Source: Rhizobium sp. S152 (GTDB taxonomy: Bacteria; Pseudomonadota; Alphaproteobacteria; Rhizobiales; Rhizobiaceae). Taken from it: a stretch of DNA of 64,000 nucleotides. The stretch is from NCBI RefSeq assembly GCF_030380735.1, contig NZ_JAUDRZ010000004.1:248001-312000 (forward strand), written 5' to 3'. The notes under the pieces are model-generated. The model searched no databases. It was not told the DNA's origin and saw only the letters and a list, made by a program, of their open reading frames with translations. Made by a program: the position numbers and the translations under genes. Position 1 is the first letter of the stretch, and every line of letters starts with the position of its first letter. Shown piece by piece: positions 12,370 to 22,057 of this stretch.

Positions 12370-13692
12370 ATGTTTCACAAACAAGTGACTATTGTCGCCG
12401 CGCTTGTATCCGTGTTGGCAACGGGTAATCAAACCTTTGCGGCGAGCCCTATTGGCGAAAGCGAAATCAGCCAGGCCTATATTTACCTCCTCGGGAGATT
12501 GCTGATCACCCGACAGCAGCAACTCGACTTTCGCGAAGGTTTCAGGTGGAACGAACTCGTCCATCGCAGGCCAGGTGCGGTCGACTGGCCCAACCCAAAC
12601 CTAGATGTGGCCTATTCCGAGGCGTGGGTAGCGGTCGACAACACGAGTTGCACCATTGTCACCGTCCCGAAGATCGAAGATCGATACTACACGGTTCAGT
12701 TCCTCAACGGATGGGGTGAAACCCTCGCCAACATCAACGAGCGTGTTTTCCCCAACAGGCGCTCCGGCGATTTCGCGATGTGTCTGAGAGGTGCCAAGGT
12801 CGACCTGCCTCCCGACGCCATGCGCATCGATCTTCCCGTCGAGCACTCTCGTGTCCTTGCACGTGTCGCGCTCGGCAGCGATCCGGAGCGCGCCGTCGAA
12901 CTGCAGCACCAGTTCAAGCTGCGGGCGACCGGAAGCCCGAAATTGCCCGCTATCCCGAAGACCCCGGTTTGCGAACTGGAACATCTTCCAGGTGTAGAGG
13001 CGTTTGACGCGGCCTTGGTGGCGCTCGACAGCGAGCAGGACATAAATCCTGGTTTGGAACAACTGCAAGAGCACGCCCGGATGATCGCAGCCGAAATCAA
13101 GGGCAACGCGAAAGACCGCGAGCGGGTCGATGCGGTCATCAAACAGCTAGCGCTTCCCGAGATCGCCAAGGCCGGCCTCACCATTGGTCATGGGGTCGTT
13201 CACAATGGTTGGGCCAGACCCGGTGTCGTCGGAGAGTACGGTCTGGACTATATCGCGCGAACGCTCGTGAACAACGGCGGCATATGGGCTAACGTCAAGC
13301 CGGAAGTGCTGTATTACCGGGGAGGAAAGGACGAAAGTGGCGCTGACTTGACTGGCGACCACACCTACAAGATGATTTTCCCCAAAGACGCGCTGCCTTC
13401 GCGATTTGCAAAATACTTCTGGTCGGTCATCGCTGTCGACAATGTGCGTTTTCGGGTCTTGCCCAATTCGATCAACCGGTTTCTGCTCAATGAACAGACC
13501 AACCCGCAATATGGGCCGGATGGGTCGCTGACACTGTACTTCGCCATGGAGAAGCCCGCTGATGCTCCCGACGGAAACTGGCTGCCCATCCCAAGAGGTC
13601 AGAAGTTCAGGCTAACCTTCCGCTTCTACGGGCCACTCGATGGTGTTGCCAATGGCACCTATTGGCCCCCTGCGCTCGTAAAGATCGACTGA
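12370..13692 (+). CDS. Exported DUF1254/DUF1214 domain protein
   Basis: A 440-residue protein of unknown biochemical role with an N-terminal signal peptide (MFHKQVTIVAALVSVLATG, cleavage near TFAA-SP). The first half fits DUF1254 (for example the DNTSCTIVTVPKIEDRYYTVQFLNGWGE region), and the C-terminal ~110 residues fit DUF1214 (GPDGSLTLYFAMEKP, WLPIPRG, TFRFYGPLDG, WPPALVKI). The ATG at 12370 is chosen because GGGAGA precedes it and a signal peptide follows directly; a longer frame from a TTG at 12313 has no such support. Codon use is less GC-rich than in gltD or acnB, so it may be acquired. It stands alone and converges with acnB. Confidence 0.8.
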   Translation: MFHKQVTIVAALVSVLATGNQTFAASPIGESEISQAYIYLLGRLLITRQQQLDFREGFRWNELVHRRPGAVDWPNPNLDVAYSEAWVAVDNTSCTIVTVPKIEDRYYTVQFLNGWGETLANINERVFPNRRSGDFAMCLRGAKVDLPPDAMRIDLPVEHSRVLARVALGSDPERAVELQHQFKLRATGSPKLPAIPKTPVCELEHLPGVEAFDAALVALDSEQDINPGLEQLQEHARMIAAEIKGNAKDRERVDAVIKQLALPEIAKAGLTIGHGVVHNGWARPGVVGEYGLDYIARTLVNNGGIWANVKPEVLYYRGGKDESGADLTGDHTYKMIFPKDALPSRFAKYFWSVIAVDNVRFRVLPNSINRFLLNEQTNPQYGPDGSLTLYFAMEKPADAPDGNWLPIPRGQKFRLTFRFYGPLDGVANGTYWPPALVKID

Positions 13693-13726
13693 CGATACGG
13701 CAAGGCTGCGGCACACAATAGAAAGA

Positions 13727-13758
13727 ACGCCCCCCAAAGTGTTTCATCTAGGGGGCGT
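13727..13758. terminator. Bidirectional terminator between DUF1254 gene and acnB
   Basis: ACGCCCCC (13727-13734) pairs with GGGGGCGT (13751-13758) across a 16-base loop, followed by TCTTCTATTTTA. It lies between the convergent ends of the two genes. Confidence 0.75.
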
Positions 13759-13776
13759 CTTCTATTTTAGCCTGAC

Positions 13777-16566
13777 CTAGTAATGAACCGACAGGCTATC
13801 GATCGGCTTGGTCTTCGGCGGCGCGAACTTCGTCAGGTTGATGCCTTCAACAGCGACGCGGTACTCCTCGATGCTCGGTGTCCGACCGAGGATCGCCGAC
13901 AGTACCACCAGCGGCGTGGATGCGAGCAGCGATTCACCCTTCTTCTCGGCGGTGTCTTCAACCACGCGGCCCTGGAACAGGCGGGTCGAGGTGGCGAGAA
14001 CGGTGTCGCCCTTCTCGGCCTTTTCCTGGTTGCCCATGCACAGGTTGCAGCCCGGACGCTCGAGATAGAGGATGTTCTCGTACGCGGTGCGGTTCGATGT
14101 CTTCGGCTTCACGTCATCGAATTCGAAGCCCGAATACTTCTGGAGGATTTCCCAGTCGCCTTCGGCTTTCAGCTCGTCGATGATGTTGTAGGTCGGTGCG
14201 GCGACGACGAGTGGCGCCTTGAACTCGACCTTGCCTTCGTTCTTCTCGATGTTCTTCAACATCTGGGCAACGATCTTCATGTCGCCCTTGTGCACCATGC
14301 ACGAACCGACGAAACCGAGATCCACCTTCTTGGTGCCGCCGTAGTAGGAGACCGGGCGGATCGTGTCGTGGGTGTAGCGGCGCGAGACGTCTGCGTTGTT
14401 GACGTCGGGGTCGGCGATCATCGGCTCGTCGATCAGGTCGAGGTCGACGACCACTTCGGCGAAGTACTTGGCATTATCATCCGGCTTGAGCGCCGGCTTT
14501 TCGCCCGAACGAATCTCGGCAATGCGGCGATCGGCCTTGGCGATCAGGCCCTTCAGGGTTTGCGCCTCATTGTCCATGCCCTTGTCGATCATGATCTGCA
14601 TGCGCGACTTGGCGATCTCGAGAGACTCGATCAACGTCTCGTCTTCCGAAATGCAGATCGATGCCTTGGCCTTCATCTCGGCCGTCCAGTCGGTGAAGGT
14701 GAAGGCCTGGTCGGCGAGCAGCGTGCCGATGTGGACTTCGATGATGCGGCCCTGGAAGACGTTGTCGCCGTGCTGCTTGAGCATCTGCGCCTGGGTGGCG
14801 TGCACGACGTCGCGGAAATCCATGTAGGGCTGCATGGTGCCCTTGAAGGTGACCTTGACCGACTGAGGGATCGGCATGGTGGCTTCGCCGGTGGCGAGCG
14901 CCAGCGCCACAGTGCCGGAGTCGGCACCGAAGGCGACGCCCTTCGACATACGCGTATGGCTGTCGCCGCCGATGATGATGTCCCAGTCGTCCACGGTGAT
15001 GTCGTTCAGCACCTTGTGGATGACGTCAGTCATCGAGTGGTAGACGCCCTTCGGGTCACGCGCGGTGATGACGCCGAAATTGTTCATGAAGGACATGAGC
15101 TTGGGGATGTTGGCCTGAGCCTTCTTGTCCCAGACCGATGCCGTGTGGCAGCCCGACTGATAGGCGCCGTCGACCAGCGGCGAAATGACGGTTGCCGCCA
15201 TCGCTTCCAGTTCCTGCGCGGTCATCAAGCCGGTGGTGTCCTGAGAGCCGACGATATTGACCTTGACGCGCACGTCGGAGCCGGCATGCAGCACCTTGCC
15301 GGGTGTCACGCCAACAGCGTTGCGGTTGAAGATCTTCTCGACCGCCGTCAGGCCCTGACCGTCGATCGCGATTTCCTTGTTCGGCGCGAAGACCGGGGTC
15401 GCTTCGACACCGAGCGTCTGGGCGGCGAATGTCTGGAGCTTCTTGCCGAAGACGATGGCGTACGACGAGCCGGCCTTCATGAACTCCATCTTCTGCGGCG
15501 TGAAGGAAGACGTGACATCGACCAGCTCGTTGCCGGCCTCGTCGCGCAGCTTCTTGTTCTTCGCGTCGATCTTCAGCACGGTACCGGTTTCGACCGAGAA
15601 CTTCTGGTCAAGGATCGGGTTACCTTCGTTGTTGAGGACCGGCTTGCCGCTTTCGTCGAGCTTCTTGACCCAGTTCTTCAGGTTGAGGCCGATGCCGCCG
15701 GTAACGTCGACGGTGGTCGCGAAGATCGGCGAGATGCCGTTTGTGCCGGCGACAACAGGGGCGAAATTGACGAAGGGCACGTAGGGGCTCGCTTGCTTGC
15801 CGGTCCACAGCGCCACGTTGTTGACGCCGGACATGCGCGAGGAGCCGACGCCCATCGTACCCTTTTCGGCGATCATCATGACCCGCTTGTCCGGGTGCTG
15901 CTGCTGCAGGGCGACGATCTCGGCCTGCGCCTCAGGCGTGATCATGCACTGGCCGTGCAGCTCACGGTCGGAGCGCGAGTGCGCCTGGTTGCCCGGGGAG
16001 AGAAGGTCGGTCGAGATGTCGCCTTCGGCGGCGATGAAGGTCACGACCTTGATCTCGTCCTCAACTTCGGGAAGCTTGGTAAAGAACTCCGCCTTGGCGT
16101 AGCTCTCGAGAACATCCCTGGCGACGGCATTGCCGGCCTTGTACGCATCGCGCAGACGGAACATGTCGGCGTCGTAGAGGAAGACCTGGGTCTTCAGCAC
16201 GTCGCCGGCCTGACAGGCAATTTCGGCATCGTTGCCAAGCGCGACGTCGAGCAGCACTTCTACCGACGGGCCACCCTTCATGTGAGACAGCAATTCGAGG
16301 GCGAATTTCGGGGTGATCTCGGGGACAATGGTCTCGCCGAGGATGATCTTCTTCAGGAAGGCGGCCTTGACGCCTGCGGCGCTCGTCGTGCCCGGCAGCG
16401 TGTTGTAGATGAAGAACTTCAGTGCATCGGCGCGGTGTTCGCTGCCGGAGTCCTCGATCAGTGTGATGATCTCGCCGGTGAGCGCACCATCATCGATCGG
16501 CTTGGGAGCAAGCCCTTGGGTTTCTCTGCTTTTGATCTCGGCCAGGTAATCCAAATAAAGGTTCAT
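13777..16566 (-). CDS. acnB: Aconitate hydratase B (bifunctional aconitase 2 / 2-methylisocitrate dehydratase)
   Basis: TCA-cycle enzyme that interconverts citrate and isocitrate using a 4Fe-4S cluster. The AcnB domain order is visible: an N-terminal HEAT-like domain (MNLYLDYLAEIKSRETQG onward), the swivel domain, then the catalytic domains with GSQDTTGLMT and GGDSHTR. Cluster cysteines are predicted at about 756 (GSCMVHKG), 840 and 843 (GCNLCMGN). The start at 16566 aligns with family N-termini; a longer frame from a TTG at 16671 does not. At 929 residues it is about 60 longer than Escherichia coli AcnB. The first cluster motif reads VHKG where E. coli has TNIG. Single gene, convergent with the DUF1254 gene. 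Confidence 0.92.
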   Translation of the reverse strand: MNLYLDYLAEIKSRETQGLAPKPIDDGALTGEIITLIEDSGSEHRADALKFFIYNTLPGTTSAAGVKAAFLKKIILGETIVPEITPKFALELLSHMKGGPSVEVLLDVALGNDAEIACQAGDVLKTQVFLYDADMFRLRDAYKAGNAVARDVLESYAKAEFFTKLPEVEDEIKVVTFIAAEGDISTDLLSPGNQAHSRSDRELHGQCMITPEAQAEIVALQQQHPDKRVMMIAEKGTMGVGSSRMSGVNNVALWTGKQASPYVPFVNFAPVVAGTNGISPIFATTVDVTGGIGLNLKNWVKKLDESGKPVLNNEGNPILDQKFSVETGTVLKIDAKNKKLRDEAGNELVDVTSSFTPQKMEFMKAGSSYAIVFGKKLQTFAAQTLGVEATPVFAPNKEIAIDGQGLTAVEKIFNRNAVGVTPGKVLHAGSDVRVKVNIVGSQDTTGLMTAQELEAMAATVISPLVDGAYQSGCHTASVWDKKAQANIPKLMSFMNNFGVITARDPKGVYHSMTDVIHKVLNDITVDDWDIIIGGDSHTRMSKGVAFGADSGTVALALATGEATMPIPQSVKVTFKGTMQPYMDFRDVVHATQAQMLKQHGDNVFQGRIIEVHIGTLLADQAFTFTDWTAEMKAKASICISEDETLIESLEIAKSRMQIMIDKGMDNEAQTLKGLIAKADRRIAEIRSGEKPALKPDDNAKYFAEVVVDLDLIDEPMIADPDVNNADVSRRYTHDTIRPVSYYGGTKKVDLGFVGSCMVHKGDMKIVAQMLKNIEKNEGKVEFKAPLVVAAPTYNIIDELKAEGDWEILQKYSGFEFDDVKPKTSNRTAYENILYLERPGCNLCMGNQEKAEKGDTVLATSTRLFQGRVVEDTAEKKGESLLASTPLVVLSAILGRTPSIEEYRVAVEGINLTKFAPPKTKPIDSLSVHY

Positions 16567-16798
16567 CGCGATTCCAACGTCGTAAGGTGTCGGCACTGAG
16601 AGCAGCGCCAAGGGCGGCAGTGTTATCCGGCTTGAGTTCTTATAGGTTTCGTGCGCGTCAACCAAGGCCAAGTGCGAAGATAGCAGGCTTCGGCAAAAAA
16701 AATCTTACCGGCATTGGGGCTCACCGGTCGTGGTGGTCATATGGACGTGATGGATAGGCAGGCGCGACGGGCCTGACCCCACCTGAAACGCAAGCGAT

Positions 16799-18010
16799 CT
16801 ACTTTGTCGAAACCTCAGGTTCCGCCTTTGCGGAGGTGATGCGGTAGTCGTCGACACGGCCGGTGGGGGCGGGAGCCATCTCGCCTTGCTCGACAAGCAG
16901 GTCGCGCGGCGATTTGCCGTTGCCCGTCGGCAGCGCCCTGCCGCCGAGCAGTTCGGTTCCGCCGTCGAGATTGGGGTCGGACAGGCTGATCGGCTCGGTG
17001 CGGCCGACGGTATTCGCCGGCAGGTCCAGGCCCGGACCATTGCCGGTATCGAGACGCACGAGATCGGGGCTCGCCTGAGTGCCGAGAATGCGGCGTGCGG
17101 GCTTTTCAACGTAGAAGGCGAGCTTGCGGCGGCCGGCATCGGTGAGGTTGATGCCATCGGATGTGCGCAGGCGCACCTGCTGGCCGTTGATGTCGGAACC
17201 GGTAACGATGAAATCGCCGCCTTCGCTGACGAAACCGTCCCATATATCGACGAATTCGGCGCCGACTGATTCCGCCTGCTTGCGGTAGAGCAGGTTCATC
17301 TGCACGGCATCCGCCGTCATCGACGGCGAATCGAATGCGGGCAGGCCGACCCAGAGGAGCGGGATCTTGCGGGATGTCACCTGCTTGCCGAAGGCGACGA
17401 CGCGGCGCTGGTACTCGGCGTACCAGCCATCCGTGCGGAACTTCTCCTTGCCGACGTCGGTGACCATCTGCTGGCGGTCGTTGGCGCCGAGCATGACGAC
17501 GACCATGGCGGGTTTGGCCTCGTCCATGAATTTCGTCAGCTGGGCTGGCCAGTTGTAATAGTCGTCTCGAACGAGGCCGGAGGAGACGTTGCTATGGGTC
17601 TCGATGACAATGCCGGGCGAATCCTGGAACGCGGCTTCGAGGCCGACGCCGAGGCCGCCGGCCAGGAAATCGCCGACGACGAGAATCTTCTGAGCGTTGT
17701 CCAGTTTCTGAACGGCCTTTTCCTCGGGCACGACAGGCGCTGACGGGCGTGGTGTAGCGACGGCCTTGGGTGCGACCTTCTTCTTGGGAACGACCTGTCG
17801 GCGCGGGGCGGCGTTCTGCCCGGGCGGGGGCGCCGGATATTCGTCGATGTAGCGGCGGCCAAGGAAGAAATCGAGGATCGACCGGCGCTGGTAATAGCGC
17901 TCCTGGGCTTCCGCGACATTGAGGGGCGGCATGACGGCTGCGGTGACGACCAGCACGGTCGCGCCCAGCGCGCCCAAACGCAGTGTTGGCCGGTTTACTC
18001 GTTTACGCAT
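16799..18010 (-). CDS. Exported SGNH/GDSL-type hydrolase, DUF459 family
   Basis: Predicted periplasmic SGNH-fold hydrolase (403 residues), possibly acting on envelope polysaccharide or peptidoglycan O-acetyl groups; the substrate is not known. It has an N-terminal signal anchor (about 10-35), a Pro/Lys-rich linker (about 60-95), then the hydrolase core. Block I is modified (VVGDFLAGGLGVGL, Asp where SGNH enzymes have the GDS Ser one residue on), block III is MLGANDRQ, and a late Asp-Gly-Ile-Asn segment (TSDGINLTDAGRRKLA) stands where the Asp-His dyad is expected. The missing Ser and His make catalysis uncertain. The ATG at 18010 is chosen over an upstream frame. It lies downstream of the transglycosylase gene on the same strand. 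Confidence 0.8.
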   Translation of the reverse strand: MRKRVNRPTLRLGALGATVLVVTAAVMPPLNVAEAQERYYQRRSILDFFLGRRYIDEYPAPPPGQNAAPRRQVVPKKKVAPKAVATPRPSAPVVPEEKAVQKLDNAQKILVVGDFLAGGLGVGLEAAFQDSPGIVIETHSNVSSGLVRDDYYNWPAQLTKFMDEAKPAMVVVMLGANDRQQMVTDVGKEKFRTDGWYAEYQRRVVAFGKQVTSRKIPLLWVGLPAFDSPSMTADAVQMNLLYRKQAESVGAEFVDIWDGFVSEGGDFIVTGSDINGQQVRLRTSDGINLTDAGRRKLAFYVEKPARRILGTQASPDLVRLDTGNGPGLDLPANTVGRTEPISLSDPNLDGGTELLGGRALPTGNGKSPRDLLVEQGEMAPAPTGRVDDYRITSAKAEPEVSTK

Positions 18011-18123
18011 CGTCAGCAGCCTCGCATCTGCCGTATTCTCGCATGGAGTGCGGACCGGCGTCCACACCCTGTTGTCGGTGGCGGTGCTTTATCCCACCGG
18101 CTGTCCGTGCTCTTTGCCCGCGC

Positions 18124-19347
18124 TTACTTGCGCAGGGCTTTCAGCAGCGGCAGCGAGGGTTCGCCGTCCTGTTCTAGACCCATGCGCGCCTGGACGGCGG
18201 CGATGGCGGCCTTCGAGCCGCTGCCGAAGTTGCCGTCGACCTCGCCGTCATAATAGCCGAGCGTCTTCAGGCGGGTCTGCAACTCGAACTTTTCCTTGAC
18301 GTCGAGCGTGCCGCCCGGACGCGGCCAGCGCTGCTGCATGCCGCCATAGCCGGCGATCTCGTCGGCCAGGAGGCCAACGCCGATCGCGTAGCTGTCGGAG
18401 GCGTTGTACTTCTTGATCGTGAAGAAGTTGCTTGTCATCAGGAACCCCGGACCGTCGCCGCCGGCCGGCATCTTCAGGACAGCCCTGGTGCCGCCGTCGC
18501 GAAAGCCCTTGCCACTCGGGCGCTTCATGCCGAGCGATGCCCATTGCGACAGCGTGTAGGTCTTGCCGACATACTTGCGGGCGCTGTCGGGAACGACGAC
18601 CTCGTAGCCCCAGGTCTTGCCCTTCTCCCAGCCGTTCTTCATCAGAAGGTTGGCGGAGGTGGCGAGCGCGTCGGGAACCGAGTTCCAGATATCGCGGTGG
18701 CCGTTGCCGTCGGCGTCGACGGCGTAAAGCAAGTAGCTGGTCGGAATGAACTGGGTGTGGCCCATGGCACCTGCCCAGGAACCGGTCATGCCGTCGGGCG
18801 AGATATCACCGTTCTGCAGGATCTTCAGGGCGGCGATCAGCTGCTTCTGTGCGAACTTGGCGCGCTTCTGGTCGGCATAGGCCAGCGTTGCCAATGCGCG
18901 GGGCACGTAATGTAGGCGGTCATCCTTGGCAAGAACGGCGCCGTAGTTCGATTCCATCGACCAGATGGCGAGCAGAATCGTCTTGTCGACACCGAAATGG
19001 CGCTCGATCGAATTCAACGTGGAGGCGTGTTTCGCCGCCATCTGGCGACCAATCTGAACGGTATAAGGATTTACACGAGAATCCACATAATCCCAGATTT
19101 TAGTCGTAAATTCAGGCTGATAGGCAGCCTTCTCGAGGACCGTCGGGTCCGGATCGCTCACACCGGCGAAAGCTTTACGATAGGTTGCCTTGCTGATGCC
19201 ACTTTGAGCGGCTGTTTGATAAAAGTCCGCGATCCACTTCTGGAACCGCTGGTCGGCTTTCGCGTTTTGCGGGACCAGACCGGCAGACGCGGTCAAGATG
19301 AATGCGAGAGCAAGACCACGAAGGGAGTTTCTGTGATTTTGAGTCAT
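18124..19347 (-). CDS. Lytic murein transglycosylase, MltB family, with peptidoglycan-binding domain
   Basis: Exported enzyme that cleaves the MurNAc-GlcNAc bond of peptidoglycan to form 1,6-anhydro ends. A signal peptide (about 1-31, ending KA-DQ) precedes the SLT/MltB domain. The catalytic Glu is in IWSMESNYGA (about residue 133), and MGHTQFIPTSYLLYAVD is the conserved later motif. The last ~65 residues form a PG_binding_1 domain (LQTRLKTLGYYDGEVDGNFG). It precedes the SGNH hydrolase gene on the same strand and is divergent from galU. Confidence 0.92.
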   Translation of the reverse strand: MTQNHRNSLRGLALAFILTASAGLVPQNAKADQRFQKWIADFYQTAAQSGISKATYRKAFAGVSDPDPTVLEKAAYQPEFTTKIWDYVDSRVNPYTVQIGRQMAAKHASTLNSIERHFGVDKTILLAIWSMESNYGAVLAKDDRLHYVPRALATLAYADQKRAKFAQKQLIAALKILQNGDISPDGMTGSWAGAMGHTQFIPTSYLLYAVDADGNGHRDIWNSVPDALATSANLLMKNGWEKGKTWGYEVVVPDSARKYVGKTYTLSQWASLGMKRPSGKGFRDGGTRAVLKMPAGGDGPGFLMTSNFFTIKKYNASDSYAIGVGLLADEIAGYGGMQQRWPRPGGTLDVKEKFELQTRLKTLGYYDGEVDGNFGSGSKAAIAAVQARMGLEQDGEPSLPLLKALRK

Positions 19348-19548
19348 CGGCGGTCATCCGTCCTTTCGTTTCAGGCACAGCGGAACGCGCAGTTCCGTTC
19401 AGGCCGAAGACTAACCGAACGGAGTCAACAAAATCTTTACCATGACTAAAGAACGCAGTCACTCATTTGCAAAAACGTAGCAGATCTTATCTACTCGGGA
19501 CAAAATTTCCTTTCATTTCAAGCGATAACGATATCGCAGGAGGATTGT

Positions 19549-20436
19549 GTGGCAGAGCATAAAAAAGTTCGCAAAGCAGTATTTCCGGTCGCTGGCCTCG
19601 GGACTCGTTTCCTTCCGGCTACGAAGGCCGTTCCCAAGGAAATGCTGACCGTCGTCGACAAGCCCATCATTCAATACGTGGTGGACGAGGCGCTTGAGGC
19701 GGGTATCGAGCATTTCGTGTTCGTGACCGGGCGCAACAAGCACATCATCGAAGACTACTTCGACATCCATTTCGAACTCGAGCAGACGCTGCGCGAACGG
19801 TCCAAGAAGGCCGAGATCACGCTGCTCGCCGGCCAGTTGCCCAAGGCTGGTACGGTGAGCTTCACGCGTCAGCAGGAGCCGCTCGGTCTCGGCCATGCCG
19901 TATGGTGCGCCCGCGAAATCATCGGCAACGAGCCGTTCGCCCTGCTTCTTCCCGACATGATCATGAAGAGCGAAGGCAAGGGCTGCATGAAGGGCATGAT
20001 CGACCTTTATGCACAGAGCGGCGGCAACATCATCGCCGTCGAAGAGTGCGAGCCAGACCAGGCCCACAAGTACGGCATCGTTGGCGTCGGCGACGCGATC
20101 GGCGACGGCTTCCGCATCACCGACATGGTCGAGAAGCCCGCCAAGGGCACCGCGCCGTCCAACTTCTTCATCAACGGCCGCTACATCCTGCAGCCCGAGG
20201 TCTTCAAGATCCTCGAGACCCAGGAACGCGGCGCCGGCAACGAGATCCAGTTGACCGACGGCATGCTGAAGCTGCTCAAGGACCAGGCTTTCGCCGGCTA
20301 CCACTTCAAGGGCACGACCTACGACTGCGGCGCCAAGGATGGCTTCATCCTCGCCAACGTCGCCTTCGCTCTCGAGCGCGCGGATATCCGCCCGACCGTG
20401 ATCGACGGTTTCAAGGACCTGCTGAAGGGTATCTGA
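19549..20436 (+). CDS. galU: UTP-glucose-1-phosphate uridylyltransferase
   Basis: Makes UDP-glucose from UTP and glucose-1-phosphate for exopolysaccharide, LPS and glucan synthesis (often called exoN in rhizobia). The 295-residue nucleotidyltransferase has the signature [19 protein letters not shown] near the N-terminus, and VEKPAKG and YDCGAKDGF further on. The start is the GTG at 19549, preceded by a strong AGGAGGA at 19538-19544; there is no ATG equivalent. It stands alone, divergent from the transglycosylase gene, and ends at a strong terminator. Confidence 0.96.
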   Translation: MAEHKKVRKAVFPVAGLGTRFLPATKAVPKEMLTVVDKPIIQYVVDEALEAGIEHFVFVTGRNKHIIEDYFDIHFELEQTLRERSKKAEITLLAGQLPKAGTVSFTRQQEPLGLGHAVWCAREIIGNEPFALLLPDMIMKSEGKGCMKGMIDLYAQSGGNIIAVEECEPDQAHKYGIVGVGDAIGDGFRITDMVEKPAKGTAPSNFFINGRYILQPEVFKILETQERGAGNEIQLTDGMLKLLKDQAFAGYHFKGTTYDCGAKDGFILANVAFALERADIRPTVIDGFKDLLKGI

Positions 20437-20450
20437 TCGTTCATATGACG

Positions 20451-20487
20451 AAAAAGGCCGCGCTTCGAAGGGAGCGCGGCCTTTTTT
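20451..20487. terminator. Strong bidirectional terminator after galU
   Basis: AAAAAGGCCGCGC pairs with GCGCGGCCTTTTTT around a 10-base loop, giving a T-tract on both strands. It serves galU (+) and the convergent barrel gene (-). Confidence 0.92.
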
Positions 20488-20503
20488 GTTTCGTCCGTTG
20501 CGT

Positions 20504-22057
20504 TCAGCGCTTCAGCTTCAGGCCGACGCCCGCCCGCCACTGCTGGGAATCGCTGCCCTCCTTGCGGGAGGTGAGCTCGTAGCCGATCGTGCTGGTCAGA
20601 TCGAGATAGCGGTTGATGTTCCAGGTCAGCCCCGCGCTTGTCGTGTAGACCGTTTCGTCGCTGGTGCTGCTGTCCGACGGATAGTCCCGGAGCGTGATGC
20701 CGCCGAGAACCGTGCCCGTAAGATTGTCGCGCAGCTGGTGGGCGATGGTCGTCGTCAATGCATGCGAGACATAGCCGGATTCGCCTGCGGTGGTGGAGGG
20801 CTGGATGCTGGTCTGCAGGCCGAAATTGACGTCCGTGCCGCGCAGCGGCGACCACAGCAGGTTGGCGTCGATGACGGCTGCGTCTATGTCGGAGAGACGA
20901 TCGTCGTCGAAGGTCGCGATCTCGTAGCCAACGCCGACTTCGCCGCGCAGCTTCTCGCCCATGTCGATCTCGACGCCAGCCTTGGCGCCGTAGCTTTGCC
21001 CGGAGCGGCGGTAGCCCTGGGCATCGGCGGTCTCGTCGTAGACGGTCTTGCCTATACTGGCCTCGATGAAGGGAATGAGCGCGGGGGAAAGCTCATAGCC
21101 GATGCGGCCGCGGAGGGTGCCTGATGTCTGGTCGCGATCGCTGAGGGAGACGGTGGTGCCGTCCGAGAGCGTGGCGTCGGAATAGATCGTGCGGCTGAGT
21201 TCGAGCCCGGTGCTCCCCCGAAGGATGCCGAAGTCGCGCTCGATCGAGGCGCCGACGTCGAACTGCTGGACGTCGGATTGCTTGTCGGCATCCTGCAGTG
21301 CGTTCGGGTCGTCGGTATCCTCGCGGTAGAAGTGGTAGCCGGTCGTCAGATGCGCTGTCGTATCCTGCGGCAGATCGAGCCGGAGATCGCCATTGATCTT
21401 GAAGTCGGGCTGTTCTTCGCCCGTGCCGCCGATGTTCTTCTGCCAGGCGCCTTCCGTGGTGACCGTCAACTGGTGCAGCGCCCAGTCCGAGGTCAGCGTC
21501 GTTAGCATGTCGGTTTCGAGGAAGGTCCGGCTGGTCTTGGTGCCGCCGTCGCGCTTCGTTTCGCCGTTGATGCTCTGGGTGACGGTCGGGCGGAGCACGA
21601 AGGTGCCGATGCGGATGCCCGGCGTCTCCTCGGTAGCGATGTTCGGCTCGGGCTTGCGCGCCGGCAGGCGCTCGTCGATCGGCGCTTCGCGGGTGTTGAG
21701 GCGCATCATGTCCTCGTCGAGGATCGAGCCGGTGGTTTCGTCGCTGACCGGCTGACCGGTCGTGGCCTGAGTTGTCGTCTGTTGCGCCGTCGTGTCGTCG
21801 CCGATCGGGGCGTTCGGGTCGGTCGATGCGGTGCCATCGGTCGGCTGGAAAAGGGGATCGTCAGCCTCAGCTGTCGATGTCGTCGCACCGGCGGCGGGGC
21901 GCGGGGTCGTCATGCCGGTGGATTGACGGGTTGTCTGCGCGGACTGGGCGAGTGCAGGTTGCGGGATCGAAAGCATGCTGGCCAGCAGCGCGGCGGACAC
22001 GGCAAAGCCTGCCGCGCGGAGCGGCGTCAAACTGCTCGTGTCTTTCCAATGGACCAT
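20504..22057 (-). CDS. Outer-membrane beta-barrel protein
   Basis: A 517-residue predicted outer-membrane protein. A signal peptide (about 10-38, ending ALA-QS) is followed by a low-complexity Thr/Ala/Asp-rich stretch (about 40-130). The rest alternates hydrophobic and polar residues as in a barrel, ending in GVGLKLKR rather than the classic terminal Phe. It resembles the outer membrane beta-barrel families of Rhizobiales, often near polysaccharide genes; transport specificity cannot be assigned. The start at 22057 is chosen; an in-frame ATG at 22075 is possible. It is divergent from kdsD and convergent with galU. Confidence 0.75.
   Translation of the reverse strand: MVHWKDTSSLTPLRAAGFAVSAALLASMLSIPQPALAQSAQTTRQSTGMTTPRPAAGATTSTAEADDPLFQPTDGTASTDPNAPIGDDTTAQQTTTQATTGQPVSDETTGSILDEDMMRLNTREAPIDERLPARKPEPNIATEETPGIRIGTFVLRPTVTQSINGETKRDGGTKTSRTFLETDMLTTLTSDWALHQLTVTTEGAWQKNIGGTGEEQPDFKINGDLRLDLPQDTTAHLTTGYHFYREDTDDPNALQDADKQSDVQQFDVGASIERDFGILRGSTGLELSRTIYSDATLSDGTTVSLSDRDQTSGTLRGRIGYELSPALIPFIEASIGKTVYDETADAQGYRRSGQSYGAKAGVEIDMGEKLRGEVGVGYEIATFDDDRLSDIDAAVIDANLLWSPLRGTDVNFGLQTSIQPSTTAGESGYVSHALTTTIAHQLRDNLTGTVLGGITLRDYPSDSSTSDETVYTTSAGLTWNINRYLDLTSTIGYELTSRKEGSDSQQWRAGVGLKLKR

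Noticed and set aside
13783..16599. A 938-codon + strand frame opposite acnB
   Set aside because: Shadow of acnB with the same Arg/Asp/Val-rich composition and no recognisable motif.
16567..16671. TTG-initiated extension of acnB
   Set aside because: AcnB family N-termini align with the ATG at 16566; the extension reads through the promoter region.
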